A stretch of DNA of 33,048 bases from Lachnospiraceae bacterium (GTDB taxonomy: Bacteria > Bacillota > Clostridia > Lachnospirales > Lachnospiraceae): positions 1 to 33,048 of the forward strand of contig JAGAIZ010000073.1 of NCBI GenBank assembly GCA_017626325.1, given 5' to 3'. Positions 15,893 to 24,024 of this stretch are shown here, piece by piece (the first letter of the stretch is position 1; each line of letters starts with the position of its first letter). The notes beneath the pieces were generated by a model. That model was not told the origin of the DNA and did no database searches. It saw nothing but the letters and a program-made list of their open reading frames with translations. The translations under genes and the position numbers were made by a program.

Positions 15893-16885
15893 ATGCAGTA
15901 TACAGATATAGGAATCGATTTGGGAACGGCCAGCATTTTAGTTTATATCAGAGGAAAAGGCGTTGTTTTAAAAGAGCCTTCCGTAGTGGCTTTTGACAGA
16001 GATACAAATAAAATCAAAGCGATTGGAGAGGATGCGAGACTGATGCTTGGCAGGACGCCGGGCAATATCGTGGCGGTAAGGCCTCTTCGCCAGGGCGTTA
16101 TCTCCGACTATCAGGTGACGGAGAAGATGATGAAGTACTTTATCCAGAAAGCGCTTGGCAAGAGAACTTTCAGGAAGCCCCGCATTGCCGTATGTGTACC
16201 CAGCGGCGTTACAGAAGTAGAGAAGAAGGCGGTAGAGGACGCTACGTATCAGGCAGGCGCCAGAGAGGTATCTATTATAGAAGAACCGATTGCGGCGGCT
16301 ATCGGCGCGGGTATTGATATTTCCAAGCCCTGCGGCAATATGATTGTGGATATCGGCGGCGGTACGTCCGATATCGCGGTGATTTCTCTGGGCGGTACGG
16401 TGGTCAGCGCCTCCATCAAGATTGCGGGAGACGATTTCGACGAAGCGATTGTGCGTTATATGCGTAAGAAGCATAATCTGCTGATCGGCGAGAGAACGGC
16501 AGAGGATTTGAAGATTAAGATAGGTTCGGCATATAAGCGTTCGGAAGTGGATTACATGGACGTAAGAGGACGTAACCTTGTGACAGGTCTTCCGAGGACG
16601 GTCAAGGTTTCTTCTGAAGAGACGGAGGAGGCTCTGCATGAGACTACCGTGCAGATTGTGGAGACCATCCACAGCGTGTTGGAGAAAACACCGCCGGAGT
16701 TAGCGGCGGATATCGCGGACAGAGGCATCGTGCTGACAGGCGGCGGCAGCCTGCTGCGGGGTCTGGAGGATTTGATTGCGGCCAAGACGGGCATCAACAC
16801 GATGACGGCAGAAGATCCCATGACTGCGGTGGCGATTGGTACCGGTAAATATGTAGAATTTTTGGCGGGATACAGAGAAGATTAA
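15893..16885 (+). CDS. mbl: MreB-like actin homologue Mbl
   Basis: Bacterial actin of the MreB/Mbl family that guides lateral cell-wall synthesis, 330 aa. ATG 15893 is chosen: the protein then starts MQYTDIGIDLGTAS, matching the family, and GAAAGGGG lies 10 nt before it; the in-frame ATG at 15866 would add nine residues. Nucleotide-binding motifs are visible: phosphate-1 DIGIDLGTAS (5-14), phosphate-2 VDIGGGTSDIAVISLGG, and the adenosine motif GIVLTGGGSLLRGLE. The gene order mbl-flhO-flhP is that of B. subtilis, which is why Mbl is preferred over MreB itself; no mreCD follows. A strong promoter lies at 15758-15785. Confidence 0.9.
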   Translation: MQYTDIGIDLGTASILVYIRGKGVVLKEPSVVAFDRDTNKIKAIGEDARLMLGRTPGNIVAVRPLRQGVISDYQVTEKMMKYFIQKALGKRTFRKPRIAVCVPSGVTEVEKKAVEDATYQAGAREVSIIEEPIAAAIGAGIDISKPCGNMIVDIGGGTSDIAVISLGGTVVSASIKIAGDDFDEAIVRYMRKKHNLLIGERTAEDLKIKIGSAYKRSEVDYMDVRGRNLVTGLPRTVKVSSEETEEALHETTVQIVETIHSVLEKTPPELAADIADRGIVLTGGGSLLRGLEDLIAAKTGINTMTAEDPMTAVAIGTGKYVEFLAGYRED

Positions 16886-16920
16886 TTGTCAGGAACTTTC
16901 ATCAGGAATAGGGGAGAAAT

Positions 16921-17757
16921 ATGTTAAAGGGTTTGTATACTGCCTACACAGGCATGGTCAACGAACAGCATAGAATGGACGTTATGACCAACAATTTAGC
17001 GAATGCGGATACGAATGGTTATAAGAAAGAAGGAGCCACAAGCCAGGCGTTTGACACGGTGCTTGCCTACAAGATCAAGGATTTGTCGGAGCCGGGCAAT
17101 CTGCCGAAGAATCTGGGTACGCCCAGGGTCTATGATGAGGACGCGGTGGACAATCAGGAGCGCTGGATGAACCGGACGGGCATGAATCTGGGAGTAAAGA
17201 TCGGAGAGAATTATGTGGATTATTCCGAAGGCCCGATCAAGGAAACGAACAATACCTTTGATCTGGCGATTTCGGACAGAGGTTTCTTTGCGGTGGAATA
17301 TACCAATAAGGCCGGCGAGACTTCCACGAAATATACGAGGGACGGCAATTTCACGATGGACCGTCAGGGTTATCTGGTAACGCAGGACGGAGATTTCGTG
17401 CTGGATGAGAACGGCAGGCGGATTCGAATGGATACGGCGCTTCCGGTCAGCATAGACCGCAGCGGCAGGATTACGCAGGAGGGCGAAGAGGTTGCCGTAA
17501 TCGGACTGACGGATTTTGAAGATTATGATTATCTGGAACGATTTGGAGAGAATTATTTCGAGACGGTGGACGGCGCGACAGAGATTGACTGCGAGTCGGA
17601 GATCTATTCCGGTTATCTGGAGCAGTCCAATATATCCATTGTCACAGAGATGGTTAATATGATTACGATACAGCGTCAGTATGAGAGCAACCAGAAATTG
17701 ATCACGACATACGATGAAACGCTTGATACGGCAGTGAACCAGTTAGGCAGGATATAG
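16921..17757 (+). CDS. flhO: Flagellar basal-body rod protein, FlhO/FlgF-like
   Basis: Structural protein of the flagellar rod, 278 aa. It opens with the flagellar basal-body rod motif MLKGLYTAYTGMVNEQHRMD and continues LANADTNGYK, the N-terminal heptad region. The middle contains FAVEYTNKAG and YTRDGNFTMDRQGYLVTQDG, as in FlgE/F/G hook-rod proteins. The C-terminus has the conserved VTEMVNMITIQRQYESNQK and LDTAVNQLGRI. Together with the next gene and mbl it reproduces the B. subtilis mbl-flhO-flhP operon. It starts 35 bp after mbl and ends 12 bp before flhP. Confidence 0.93.
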   Translation: MLKGLYTAYTGMVNEQHRMDVMTNNLANADTNGYKKEGATSQAFDTVLAYKIKDLSEPGNLPKNLGTPRVYDEDAVDNQERWMNRTGMNLGVKIGENYVDYSEGPIKETNNTFDLAISDRGFFAVEYTNKAGETSTKYTRDGNFTMDRQGYLVTQDGDFVLDENGRRIRMDTALPVSIDRSGRITQEGEEVAVIGLTDFEDYDYLERFGENYFETVDGATEIDCESEIYSGYLEQSNISIVTEMVNMITIQRQYESNQKLITTYDETLDTAVNQLGRI

Positions 17758-17769
17758 GAGGGATAAGAC

Positions 17770-18588
17770 ATGGTTAGAAGTTTATGGTCAGCGGCGACCG
17801 GTATGAATGCACAGCAGACGAATGTAGATACGATTGCGAATAATCTTGCGAATGTCAATTCAGTGGGTTATAAAGCGCAGGTGGCGCAGTTTAAGTCCCT
17901 TCTGTATCAGAACTTACAGACAGTGACCACTACGGCCAACGGCGACCCGAAGCCGACCAGTTCTCAGGTGGGACTGGGCGTACGTACCTCGTCCATTAAT
18001 TCTATTTTTACACAGGGCAGTCTGCTCGATTCGCAGAGCGATACAGCGTTTGCCATTGAAGGAGATGGATTCTTCGCGGTGCGCGGCGAGGACGGCAATA
18101 CATATTATACGAGAAACGGTGATTTTACATGGGCGATCGGCACGAACGGCGGTATGATGCTGACCAATGCGGACGGGCTTCCGGTATTAGATTCGACCGG
18201 ACGTGCGATTCAGTTGTCCCGTGATTATGTTGCAAGCAATTTGTCTATTTCGGAGAGCGGTGAGATCTGTTATCCCGATGGCTTGAATAATCCGACTCCC
18301 ATAGGAGTTACAATCGGTACATTCCAGTTCAGTAATCCGGGAGGATTAAACAGAGTGGGCGATACGCTTTTTGCCGTGACGGATGCGAGCGGACGTGCCA
18401 TTAATGAGGATACTGCCGATAATGTTACTAAGAGCAGAATTATACAGGGATATCTGGAAGGCTCCAACGTACAGGTGGCTACCGAGATGGTCAATCTGAT
18501 CGTAGCGCAGCGTGCCTACGAGATGAATTCCAAGGCGATCACTACGACAGATTCTATGATGGAAGTGGCGAATAATCTTAAGAGATAA
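17770..18588 (+). CDS. flhP: Flagellar basal-body rod protein, FlhP/FlgG-like
   Basis: Second rod protein, 272 aa, start ATG 17770 behind AGGAGGG. The N-terminal motif MVRSLWSAATGMNAQQTNVD with LANVNSVGYKAQ is closer to distal-rod FlgG than the previous gene. The central part has FAIEGDGFFAVRGEDGNTYYT and the C-terminus VATEMVNLIVAQRAYEMNSK and the family ending DSMMEVANNLKR. The two paralogues are alike in layout, consistent with an old duplication. A degenerate copy of the dispersed hairpin element follows in the 52-bp gap before the FlgJ-like gene. Confidence 0.93.
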   Translation: MVRSLWSAATGMNAQQTNVDTIANNLANVNSVGYKAQVAQFKSLLYQNLQTVTTTANGDPKPTSSQVGLGVRTSSINSIFTQGSLLDSQSDTAFAIEGDGFFAVRGEDGNTYYTRNGDFTWAIGTNGGMMLTNADGLPVLDSTGRAIQLSRDYVASNLSISESGEICYPDGLNNPTPIGVTIGTFQFSNPGGLNRVGDTLFAVTDASGRAINEDTADNVTKSRIIQGYLEGSNVQVATEMVNLIVAQRAYEMNSKAITTTDSMMEVANNLKR

Positions 18589-18601
18589 AGGTTTTAGATT
18601 A

Positions 18602-18629
18602 GTCGGATCACTAAGATGAGCTGACAGAC
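18602..18629 (+). repeat. Dispersed intergenic hairpin element, degenerate copy
   Basis: ATCACTAAGATGAGCTGA (18607-18624) matches copy 1 at 16 of 18 positions. The stem is weaker: GTC (18602-18604)/GAC (18627-18629) and TCA/TGA. It lies between the flhP stop and the next ribosome binding site, the same operon-spacer context as the other copies. Confidence 0.45.
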
Positions 18630-18640
18630 AGGAGACAATT

Positions 18641-18997
18641 ATGGATTTAACAGGATTATCAAGTTACACAGATTATATGACGGACGTAGACAGGGTTGCC
18701 ACTGAGAATTTACAGAATCAACTGCAGAAGGCCGATCAGGCGAAGGGGACGGATGACGACGCGCTTCTTGATGCCTGTAAACAGTTTGAATCCTATCTCT
18801 GGGAACAGGTTTATAAGGAAATGACTAAAACGACCAAGTTATTCAGCAGCGACGAGGATGAAGGATACGCATCTAATATGGTAGACTATTTCAAGGATTC
18901 TGTTATTCAGGAAATTTCCGAGCAGACGGCTTCTCAGGGGTCTAATTCTCTTGCGCAGATGTTGTATGAGCAGGCAAAGAGGAATTATAATTTGTAG
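18641..18997 (+). CDS. Rod-binding protein, FlgJ N-terminal domain type
   Basis: Small 118-aa protein. The stretch DDALLDACKQFESYLWEQVYKEM, then NMVDYFKDSVIQEISEQ and SLAQMLYEQAKRN, is the rod-binding domain (PF10135) found at the N-terminus of FlgJ, here without the muramidase domain. In the family it caps or chaperones rod assembly; in Gram-positives it usually stands alone, as here. It has AGGAGA just before ATG 18641 and closes the mbl-flagellar operon, being followed by a hairpin terminator. Confidence 0.85.
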   Translation: MDLTGLSSYTDYMTDVDRVATENLQNQLQKADQAKGTDDDALLDACKQFESYLWEQVYKEMTKTTKLFSSDEDEGYASNMVDYFKDSVIQEISEQTASQGSNSLAQMLYEQAKRNYNL

Positions 18998-19030
18998 CAG
19001 AAATGTGCGAAATATAAGGTTTGGCTGTTA

Positions 19031-19059
19031 AACGGGCTGCCTGGGATGGCAGCCCGTTT
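19031..19059 (+). terminator. Terminator of the mbl-flagellar operon
   Basis: A perfect 11-bp stem AACGGGCTGCC (19031-19041)/GGCAGCCCGTT (19048-19058), 6-nt loop, followed by a short and impure T run (TTCTGTT). Strong stem but weak U tract. Confidence 0.65.
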
Positions 19060-19128
19060 CTGTTATGGTGCTTACTGCTGCTTCAGATCTTGCTGCGCCG
19101 GAAGCAGCAGCGTATCAGAGGAATATTC

Positions 19129-21375
19129 ATGGAAACGATCAAGGGATTTATTGAACATATTATATATCGTAATACGGATAACGGATATACGGTGCTGAAC
19201 CTGATTGGCGGGGAAGAAGAGATTACCTGCGTAGGCTTCTTTAAGACGATGGATCAGGGCGAGACGATACGGGCAGAGGGAGAATACACGACCCATCCGG
19301 TGTACGGGAAGCAGTTCAAAATTGAGAAATATCAGATCGTTCCGCCGGATGACGCGGAGAGTATCCGGCGTTATCTCGGCTCCGGCGCTGTTAAAGGCGT
19401 AGGAGATGCGCTTGCCGCCCGTATCGTGAAGTGTTTCGGTGAGGATACCTACCGCATTATAGAGGAAGAACCGGAACGGCTTGCGGAAGTAAAAGGGATC
19501 AGTGAGCGTAAGGCCAGGGAGATTGCGGCAGCGGTATACGAGAAACGCGACGCCAGAGAAGCGATGACGTTTCTTCAGAAATATGGTATATCCAATACGC
19601 TTGCCATCCGTATCTATGAAAAGTACGGAATGGGGCTGTATGGAATCATGAAGGAAAATCCTTATCAGCTTGCGGAAGACATACAGGGAATCGGTTTCCG
19701 TATCGCGGATGAGATTGCTGCCAGAATCGGGATTCACACGGATTCGGATTTCCGTATCAGAAGCGGGATTCTATATACGCTGATGCAGGCAGGCGCGGAG
19801 GGACATTGCTATCTTCCAAAGAATATCCTGCTGCAGAAGGCGGGGGAGCTGTTGGGACTGGAGCCTGCGCTTATGGAACCACAGTTACAGAATCTGGCCA
19901 TGGATAAGAAGCTGATGATCAAAATGCCTGCGCAGGGGGAGACAGAGCAGAAAGTATACGCGGCCACATATTATTATACGGAGCTTAATTGCGCTAAGAT
20001 GCTGCATGATCTGAATATTTCTGTGGAGGAAGAGGGTCTGCTGCCTTCCGAGGAGCGAAAGATTCTGGCTAAGATCGACCGGATCGAGGAGGAACTGGAG
20101 ATTACGCTGGATGATTTGCAGAAGAAATCGGTGCTGGAGAGCGCAAAGAACGGGATCTTTATACTTTCCGGCGGACCGGGAACAGGCAAAACGACAACAA
20201 TCAATGCCATTATTCGTTATTTTATGTCGGAGGAACTGGATATTTATCTGGCGGCGCCGACCGGCAGAGCCGCGAAGCGTATGACGGAGGCGACCGGATA
20301 TGAATCCCGTACCATCCATAGAATGCTGGAATTAAACGGCGTGGTGTCCGAGGAAACCAAAACAGCGAAATTTGAACGTAACGAGCAGAATCCGCTGGAG
20401 GCTGACGTCATTATAGTGGATGAGATGTCCATGGTTGATATCTTTCTTTTCCAGGCGCTTCTGAAAGCGATTACGGTGGGAACCCGTTTGATTATGGTGG
20501 GCGACGTAAATCAGCTTCCGTCTGTGGGAGCAGGACAGGTACTGCAGGATCTGTTGTCGAGCGAGCGGTTTCCGGTAGTTGTTTTGGAGAAGATATTCCG
20601 GCAGGCCGGAGAGAGCGATATTGTGTGGAATGCGCATCGTATTCATGCCGGACAGGAATTACGGCTGGATAACAAGAGCAGGGATTTCTTTTTTTTGGAA
20701 AGAAACGACATAAACGTCATATATAAGCATATGATACAGTTGATTACAGAGAAGCTGCCGAATTATGTGGGGGCGGGAGTATATGATATTCAGGTCCTTA
20801 CGCCGATGCGAAAGGGGAAACTTGGCGTAGAGGTGTTAAACGGTATTTTGCAGAAGTATTTAAATCCGCCGTCTGATCAGAAGAAGGAATATCAATCGGG
20901 GGATGTTCTGTTCAGAGAGCATGACAAGGTGATGCAGATCAAGAATAATTATCAGTTGGAATGGGAAGTAGTCAGTAAATACGGGATTCCGGTTGATAAA
21001 GGAACCGGCATTTTTAATGGGGATACAGGCATTATTCTTCAGATTAATGAATATGCTCATGAAGTAGTGGTGGAATACGACGAGCACAGGAGAGTCACCT
21101 ATCAGTATGCCCAGCTTGACGAGATAGAGCTTGCCTATGCGGTAACGATTCACAAGTCGCAGGGAAGTGAATATCCGGCTGTTATTATGCCGCTTCTGTC
21201 GGGGCCTAAGATGCTTTTTAACCGGAATCTTCTTTATACGGGAGTGACGAGAGCCAAATATTGCGTGACGATTCTGGGGAGCAGGCAGACGGTGCAGGAG
21301 ATGGTGGACAATAATTACCAGAACCGCCGTTATACAGGATTGGCGGAGCGTATTCGGGAATTGATGCCGGAATAG
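19129..21375 (+). CDS. recD2: RecD2-type helicase (RecD/TraA family)
   Basis: Superfamily 1B 5'-3' DNA helicase, 748 aa from ATG 19129. The frame is open upstream to 19021, but that would run through the terminator hairpin; ATG 19129 has AGAGGA upstream and gives METIKGFIEHIIYRNTDNGYT, the family start. The N-terminal half has an OB-like part (~1-75) and helix-hairpin-helix repeats (RYLGSGAVKGVGDALAARI, LAEVKGISERKAREIA). The helicase core has Walker A GGPGTGKT (348-355), Walker B VDEMSMVD, GDVNQLPSVGAG, and the late motif TIHKSQGSEYPAVI. RecD2 works without RecBC in DNA repair and replication-fork upkeep. It probably starts a unit with comFC, 70 bp downstream. Confidence 0.95.
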   Translation: METIKGFIEHIIYRNTDNGYTVLNLIGGEEEITCVGFFKTMDQGETIRAEGEYTTHPVYGKQFKIEKYQIVPPDDAESIRRYLGSGAVKGVGDALAARIVKCFGEDTYRIIEEEPERLAEVKGISERKAREIAAAVYEKRDAREAMTFLQKYGISNTLAIRIYEKYGMGLYGIMKENPYQLAEDIQGIGFRIADEIAARIGIHTDSDFRIRSGILYTLMQAGAEGHCYLPKNILLQKAGELLGLEPALMEPQLQNLAMDKKLMIKMPAQGETEQKVYAATYYYTELNCAKMLHDLNISVEEEGLLPSEERKILAKIDRIEEELEITLDDLQKKSVLESAKNGIFILSGGPGTGKTTTINAIIRYFMSEELDIYLAAPTGRAAKRMTEATGYESRTIHRMLELNGVVSEETKTAKFERNEQNPLEADVIIVDEMSMVDIFLFQALLKAITVGTRLIMVGDVNQLPSVGAGQVLQDLLSSERFPVVVLEKIFRQAGESDIVWNAHRIHAGQELRLDNKSRDFFFLERNDINVIYKHMIQLITEKLPNYVGAGVYDIQVLTPMRKGKLGVEVLNGILQKYLNPPSDQKKEYQSGDVLFREHDKVMQIKNNYQLEWEVVSKYGIPVDKGTGIFNGDTGIILQINEYAHEVVVEYDEHRRVTYQYAQLDEIELAYAVTIHKSQGSEYPAVIMPLLSGPKMLFNRNLLYTGVTRAKYCVTILGSRQTVQEMVDNNYQNRRYTGLAERIRELMPE

Positions 21376-21445
21376 AAAAAATCATAACGGAAAAGAGTAC
21401 GATGCCGGGGATGACAACCCGGGGACATAAAAGTAAGAGGGAACT

Positions 21446-22168
21446 ATGAATCAAATCAAAACATTCTTCGGGACACTGACGGATCTTCTGTATCCGCGCA
21501 GGTGTCCTGTCTGTGACCGGGCTGTCAAGCCCTTTGGAAGCCTGATCTGTCAGGCCTGCGAACATAAGTTTATATATATCGGGGAACCGTATTGTATGAA
21601 ATGCGGGAAGAAGCTTCGGGAGGAGGAGAAGGAATACTGCAGCGACTGTACCATGCGTAAGCACCTGTTTGACAGGGGGCGCGCCCTTTACGAATACCGG
21701 AGCATAGCAGATTCCATTTACCGTTTCAAATACAGGGGCAGACAGGAATACGCGGAATATTATGCTGCGTGTATGGCGGATAAATTGGCGGGATGGATTA
21801 TGGAATGCCGCCCGGACGCGCTGATTCCGGTACCGATCCACAGGAGTAAGAAGCGTATACGGGGATATAACCAGGCGGAGGCGCTTGCCAGGAGACTGCA
21901 CGAGAGAACCGGGATTCCGGTAGAAACAGAATTGATCAAAAGAGTGCGCAGAACGGCGCCCATGAAAGATTTATCCGCATCGGAACGGCAAAATAATTTG
22001 AAAAGGGCTTTCAAAATCTGCCGTAATGATGTAAAATTAAGTACGATTATAATTATTGACGACATCTATACGACAGGAAGCACGATAGATGCCATGAGTT
22101 ATGAATTGCGAAAAGCAGGAGTAAAGCATATTTATTTTGTGACTTTATCTATTGGCAGAGGATTATAA
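21446..22168 (+). CDS. comFC: ComFC-like phosphoribosyltransferase-fold protein
   Basis: 240 aa, start ATG 21446 after AGAGGGA. The N-terminal third has a zinc-ribbon pattern: CPVC, CQAC, CMKCGKK and CSDC. The C-terminal two thirds are a type I phosphoribosyltransferase fold with the PRPP loop IIIIDDIYTTGST (D205-D206). In competent bacteria ComFC is needed for uptake or handling of single-stranded DNA. No other competence genes are present here, in particular no ComFA helicase upstream, where recD2 stands instead. The next gene is yvyF, as in B. subtilis comFC-yvyF, so the assignment is firm. Confidence 0.92.
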   Translation: MNQIKTFFGTLTDLLYPRRCPVCDRAVKPFGSLICQACEHKFIYIGEPYCMKCGKKLREEEKEYCSDCTMRKHLFDRGRALYEYRSIADSIYRFKYRGRQEYAEYYAACMADKLAGWIMECRPDALIPVPIHRSKKRIRGYNQAEALARRLHERTGIPVETELIKRVRRTAPMKDLSASERQNNLKRAFKICRNDVKLSTIIIIDDIYTTGSTIDAMSYELRKAGVKHIYFVTLSIGRGL

Positions 22169-22185
22169 GTACAGGAGGATATCAT

Positions 22186-22593
22186 ATGAATGTACGGAAT
22201 TGCAAAAAATGTGGAAAAATATTTAATTATGTGTCCGGGCCGCCGATCTGTATGGCATGCAGAGAGAAAATGGAAGAAAAGTTTCAGGAAGTGAAGAAAT
22301 ATATTCAGGATCACGTGCGCGCATCCATTCCGGAGGTGTCCGAGGCATGCGATGTATCTACGAATCAGATTCAGCAGTGGCTGAGAGACGAGAGGTTACA
22401 GTTAAGCGAGGACTCGGGTATTACACTTTTCTGCGAGAAGTGTAATGCGCCTATTCTGAGCGGACGTTTCTGTGAGAAATGTAAGAGCCATATGGCCAAT
22501 GAATTAAACAGCAGTATTCGCAGACCGGAAGCGCCGAAGCCCGCGCCGAAGAAAGACCCTCGCGATAATCCTAAGATGCGTTTTCTGGGATAG
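22186..22593 (+). CDS. yvyF: Flagellar operon protein YvyF-like
   Basis: 135 aa, ATG 22186 behind AGGAGG. It has an N-terminal zinc ribbon (CKKCGKIF ... CMAC), a helix-turn-helix-like middle (IPEVSEACDVSTNQIQQWLRDERLQ), and a second zinc pair (CEKCNAPI, CEKCKSHM), ending in a proline- and lysine-rich tail. That layout is TIGR03826/YvyF, found beside flgM in Bacillus. In B. subtilis it follows comFC and precedes flgM; here the next gene is not flgM. YvyF family members are thought to affect flagellar gene expression; the exact role is not clear. Confidence 0.85.
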   Translation: MNVRNCKKCGKIFNYVSGPPICMACREKMEEKFQEVKKYIQDHVRASIPEVSEACDVSTNQIQQWLRDERLQLSEDSGITLFCEKCNAPILSGRFCEKCKSHMANELNSSIRRPEAPKPAPKKDPRDNPKMRFLG

Positions 22594-22601
22594 GAGATAC
22601 T

Positions 22602-22985
22602 ATGTTAAACGAAGAAAGAATCATCCTGATGACGAAGCTGGCGTCCTACGAGGAAAACGAAGGCAGGAAAAATGTTGCCATAGGAAGCTACTTCCGCAGT
22701 GATTATATAGGATGGCAGGTATTGAAATCCATTATAAGTGCAACCATTGCATTTATAGTGGTTTTTGCCATGTATATTTTTTATGATTTTGAAGTGTTTA
22801 TGATGGACATTTATAAGATGGATCTCATGGAATTCGCAAAGAGCGTACTGTTCAACTATTTGGGAGTAGTAGGCGCTTATGCGGTTATTTCGTATATAAT
22901 TTACACAGTTCGGTATAATAGAGCCAAAAAAAGCTTGAAGCTGTATTATATGAATCTTCGCCGATTGGCCAATATGTATAAGTAG
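22602..22985 (+). CDS. Small two-helix membrane protein, unknown function
   Basis: 127 aa, not recognised as a named family. ATG 22602 has AGGAG shortly upstream and follows yvyF by 8 bp. Residues 1-40 are hydrophilic and charged. Membrane helices are likely at ~41-61 (LKSIISATIAFIVVFAMYIF) and ~83-103 (LFNYLGVVGAYAVISYIIYTV), with a short loop that carries FEVFMMDIYKMDLMEF. The C-terminal tail is basic (RYNRAKKSLKLYYMNLRRLANMYK), which predicts a cytoplasmic tail. It lies 43 bp before another membrane protein and the cdaA operon, so a link with c-di-AMP synthesis or the flagellum is possible but unproven. Confidence 0.8.
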   Translation: MLNEERIILMTKLASYEENEGRKNVAIGSYFRSDYIGWQVLKSIISATIAFIVVFAMYIFYDFEVFMMDIYKMDLMEFAKSVLFNYLGVVGAYAVISYIIYTVRYNRAKKSLKLYYMNLRRLANMYK

Positions 22986-23028
22986 GCATTCTATTTGCGA
23001 AGACATACGAGAAGTGAAAGGATTTAAC

Positions 23029-23991
23029 ATGACAACCTTACTTGTAGCAAAGCAGACATTAATGACTCTTTATGGTAAATATGAAGTATATATCACGCCG
23101 CTTTTAAAATTCCTTCTGGCGATGGTCTCTTTACTGCTCATTAATTCCCGGCTGGGATATATGGACAGTATTAACAGACTCACGGTTGTATTGATCGTGG
23201 CTTTGATGTGCTCGTTTATGCCGATGAATTTCATCGTTCTTATGGCGGCGCTGTTTACGCTGCTCCATCTGTATTCTTTCAGTTTAGAGTGCGCGGCGGT
23301 TATAGGAGCGGGGTTTTTGCTGATTTTCCTGCTGTATTTGAGATTTTCGCCTAAAGATACGCTGGTGGTGGTGCTGCTGCCTGTCTGTTTCCTGCTGAAA
23401 ATCCCGTATATCATTCCGCTGGCAATGGGGCTGATCGGGACACCGGCGTCGGCAATTTCCGTGGCCTGCGGCGTGATTGCATATTATATGATACATTACG
23501 TAGTCGCGAATGTGTCGGTGATTGCATCCATGGCTGACGAGGAGACGGCGGCTAAGTTCAAATTTATCATCGACGGTCTGATCGGCAATAAAGAAATGGT
23601 TGTGACGATTGCCGCTTTTGCGATTACAGTCGTATTGGTTTATATTATCAGAAGAATGAGCGTGGATTATGCGTGGACAATTGCCATGGCGGCGGGCGCT
23701 GTAGTGAATATCATGGTTCTTCTGGTGGGAGATCTGATGTTTGATACGAATGTGGGATTGTTAGGCGTAATCGTAGGAACGATAGTTTCCCTGCTGTTTG
23801 TGGTCGTGTTGCAGTTCTTTGTATTTAATGTGGATTACAGCCGGACGGAGAAAGTGCAGTTCGAGGATGACGAATATTATTATTATGTCAAAGCCGTGCC
23901 GAAGGTTACGGTTGCCAGACCTGAGAAAAAAGTGAAACAGATCAACAGTCAGACAATGAAAAGCACACAGAGAACCAGAAGTACACATTGA
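23029..23991 (+). CDS. Polytopic membrane protein upstream of cdaA, unknown function
   Basis: 320 aa from ATG 23029, which has GAAAGGA just upstream; an in-frame GTG at 23014 overlaps that site and is less likely. Most of the protein is hydrophobic, with about eight membrane segments between residues ~20 and ~265 (for example FLLAMVSLLLINS, LVVVLLPVCFLL, VTIAAFAITVVLVYII, LLGVIVGTIVSLLFVVVLQFFVF). The last ~55 residues are soluble and charged (acidic EDDEYYYY, then a basic tail), probably cytoplasmic. I recognise no transporter signature. The gene ends 33 bp before cdaA. A role in placing or controlling the cyclase is an inference from position alone. Confidence 0.82.
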   Translation: MTTLLVAKQTLMTLYGKYEVYITPLLKFLLAMVSLLLINSRLGYMDSINRLTVVLIVALMCSFMPMNFIVLMAALFTLLHLYSFSLECAAVIGAGFLLIFLLYLRFSPKDTLVVVLLPVCFLLKIPYIIPLAMGLIGTPASAISVACGVIAYYMIHYVVANVSVIASMADEETAAKFKFIIDGLIGNKEMVVTIAAFAITVVLVYIIRRMSVDYAWTIAMAAGAVVNIMVLLVGDLMFDTNVGLLGVIVGTIVSLLFVVVLQFFVFNVDYSRTEKVQFEDDEYYYYVKAVPKVTVARPEKKVKQINSQTMKSTQRTRSTH

Positions 23992-24024
23992 GATTTTAAA
24001 TAGAACAGAGAGTAGGTGAGAGGC

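Noticed and set aside
19021-19128. N-terminal extension of recD2 from TTG 19021
   Set aside because: It would translate through a terminator-like hairpin and lacks a ribosome binding site; ATG 19129 fits the family.
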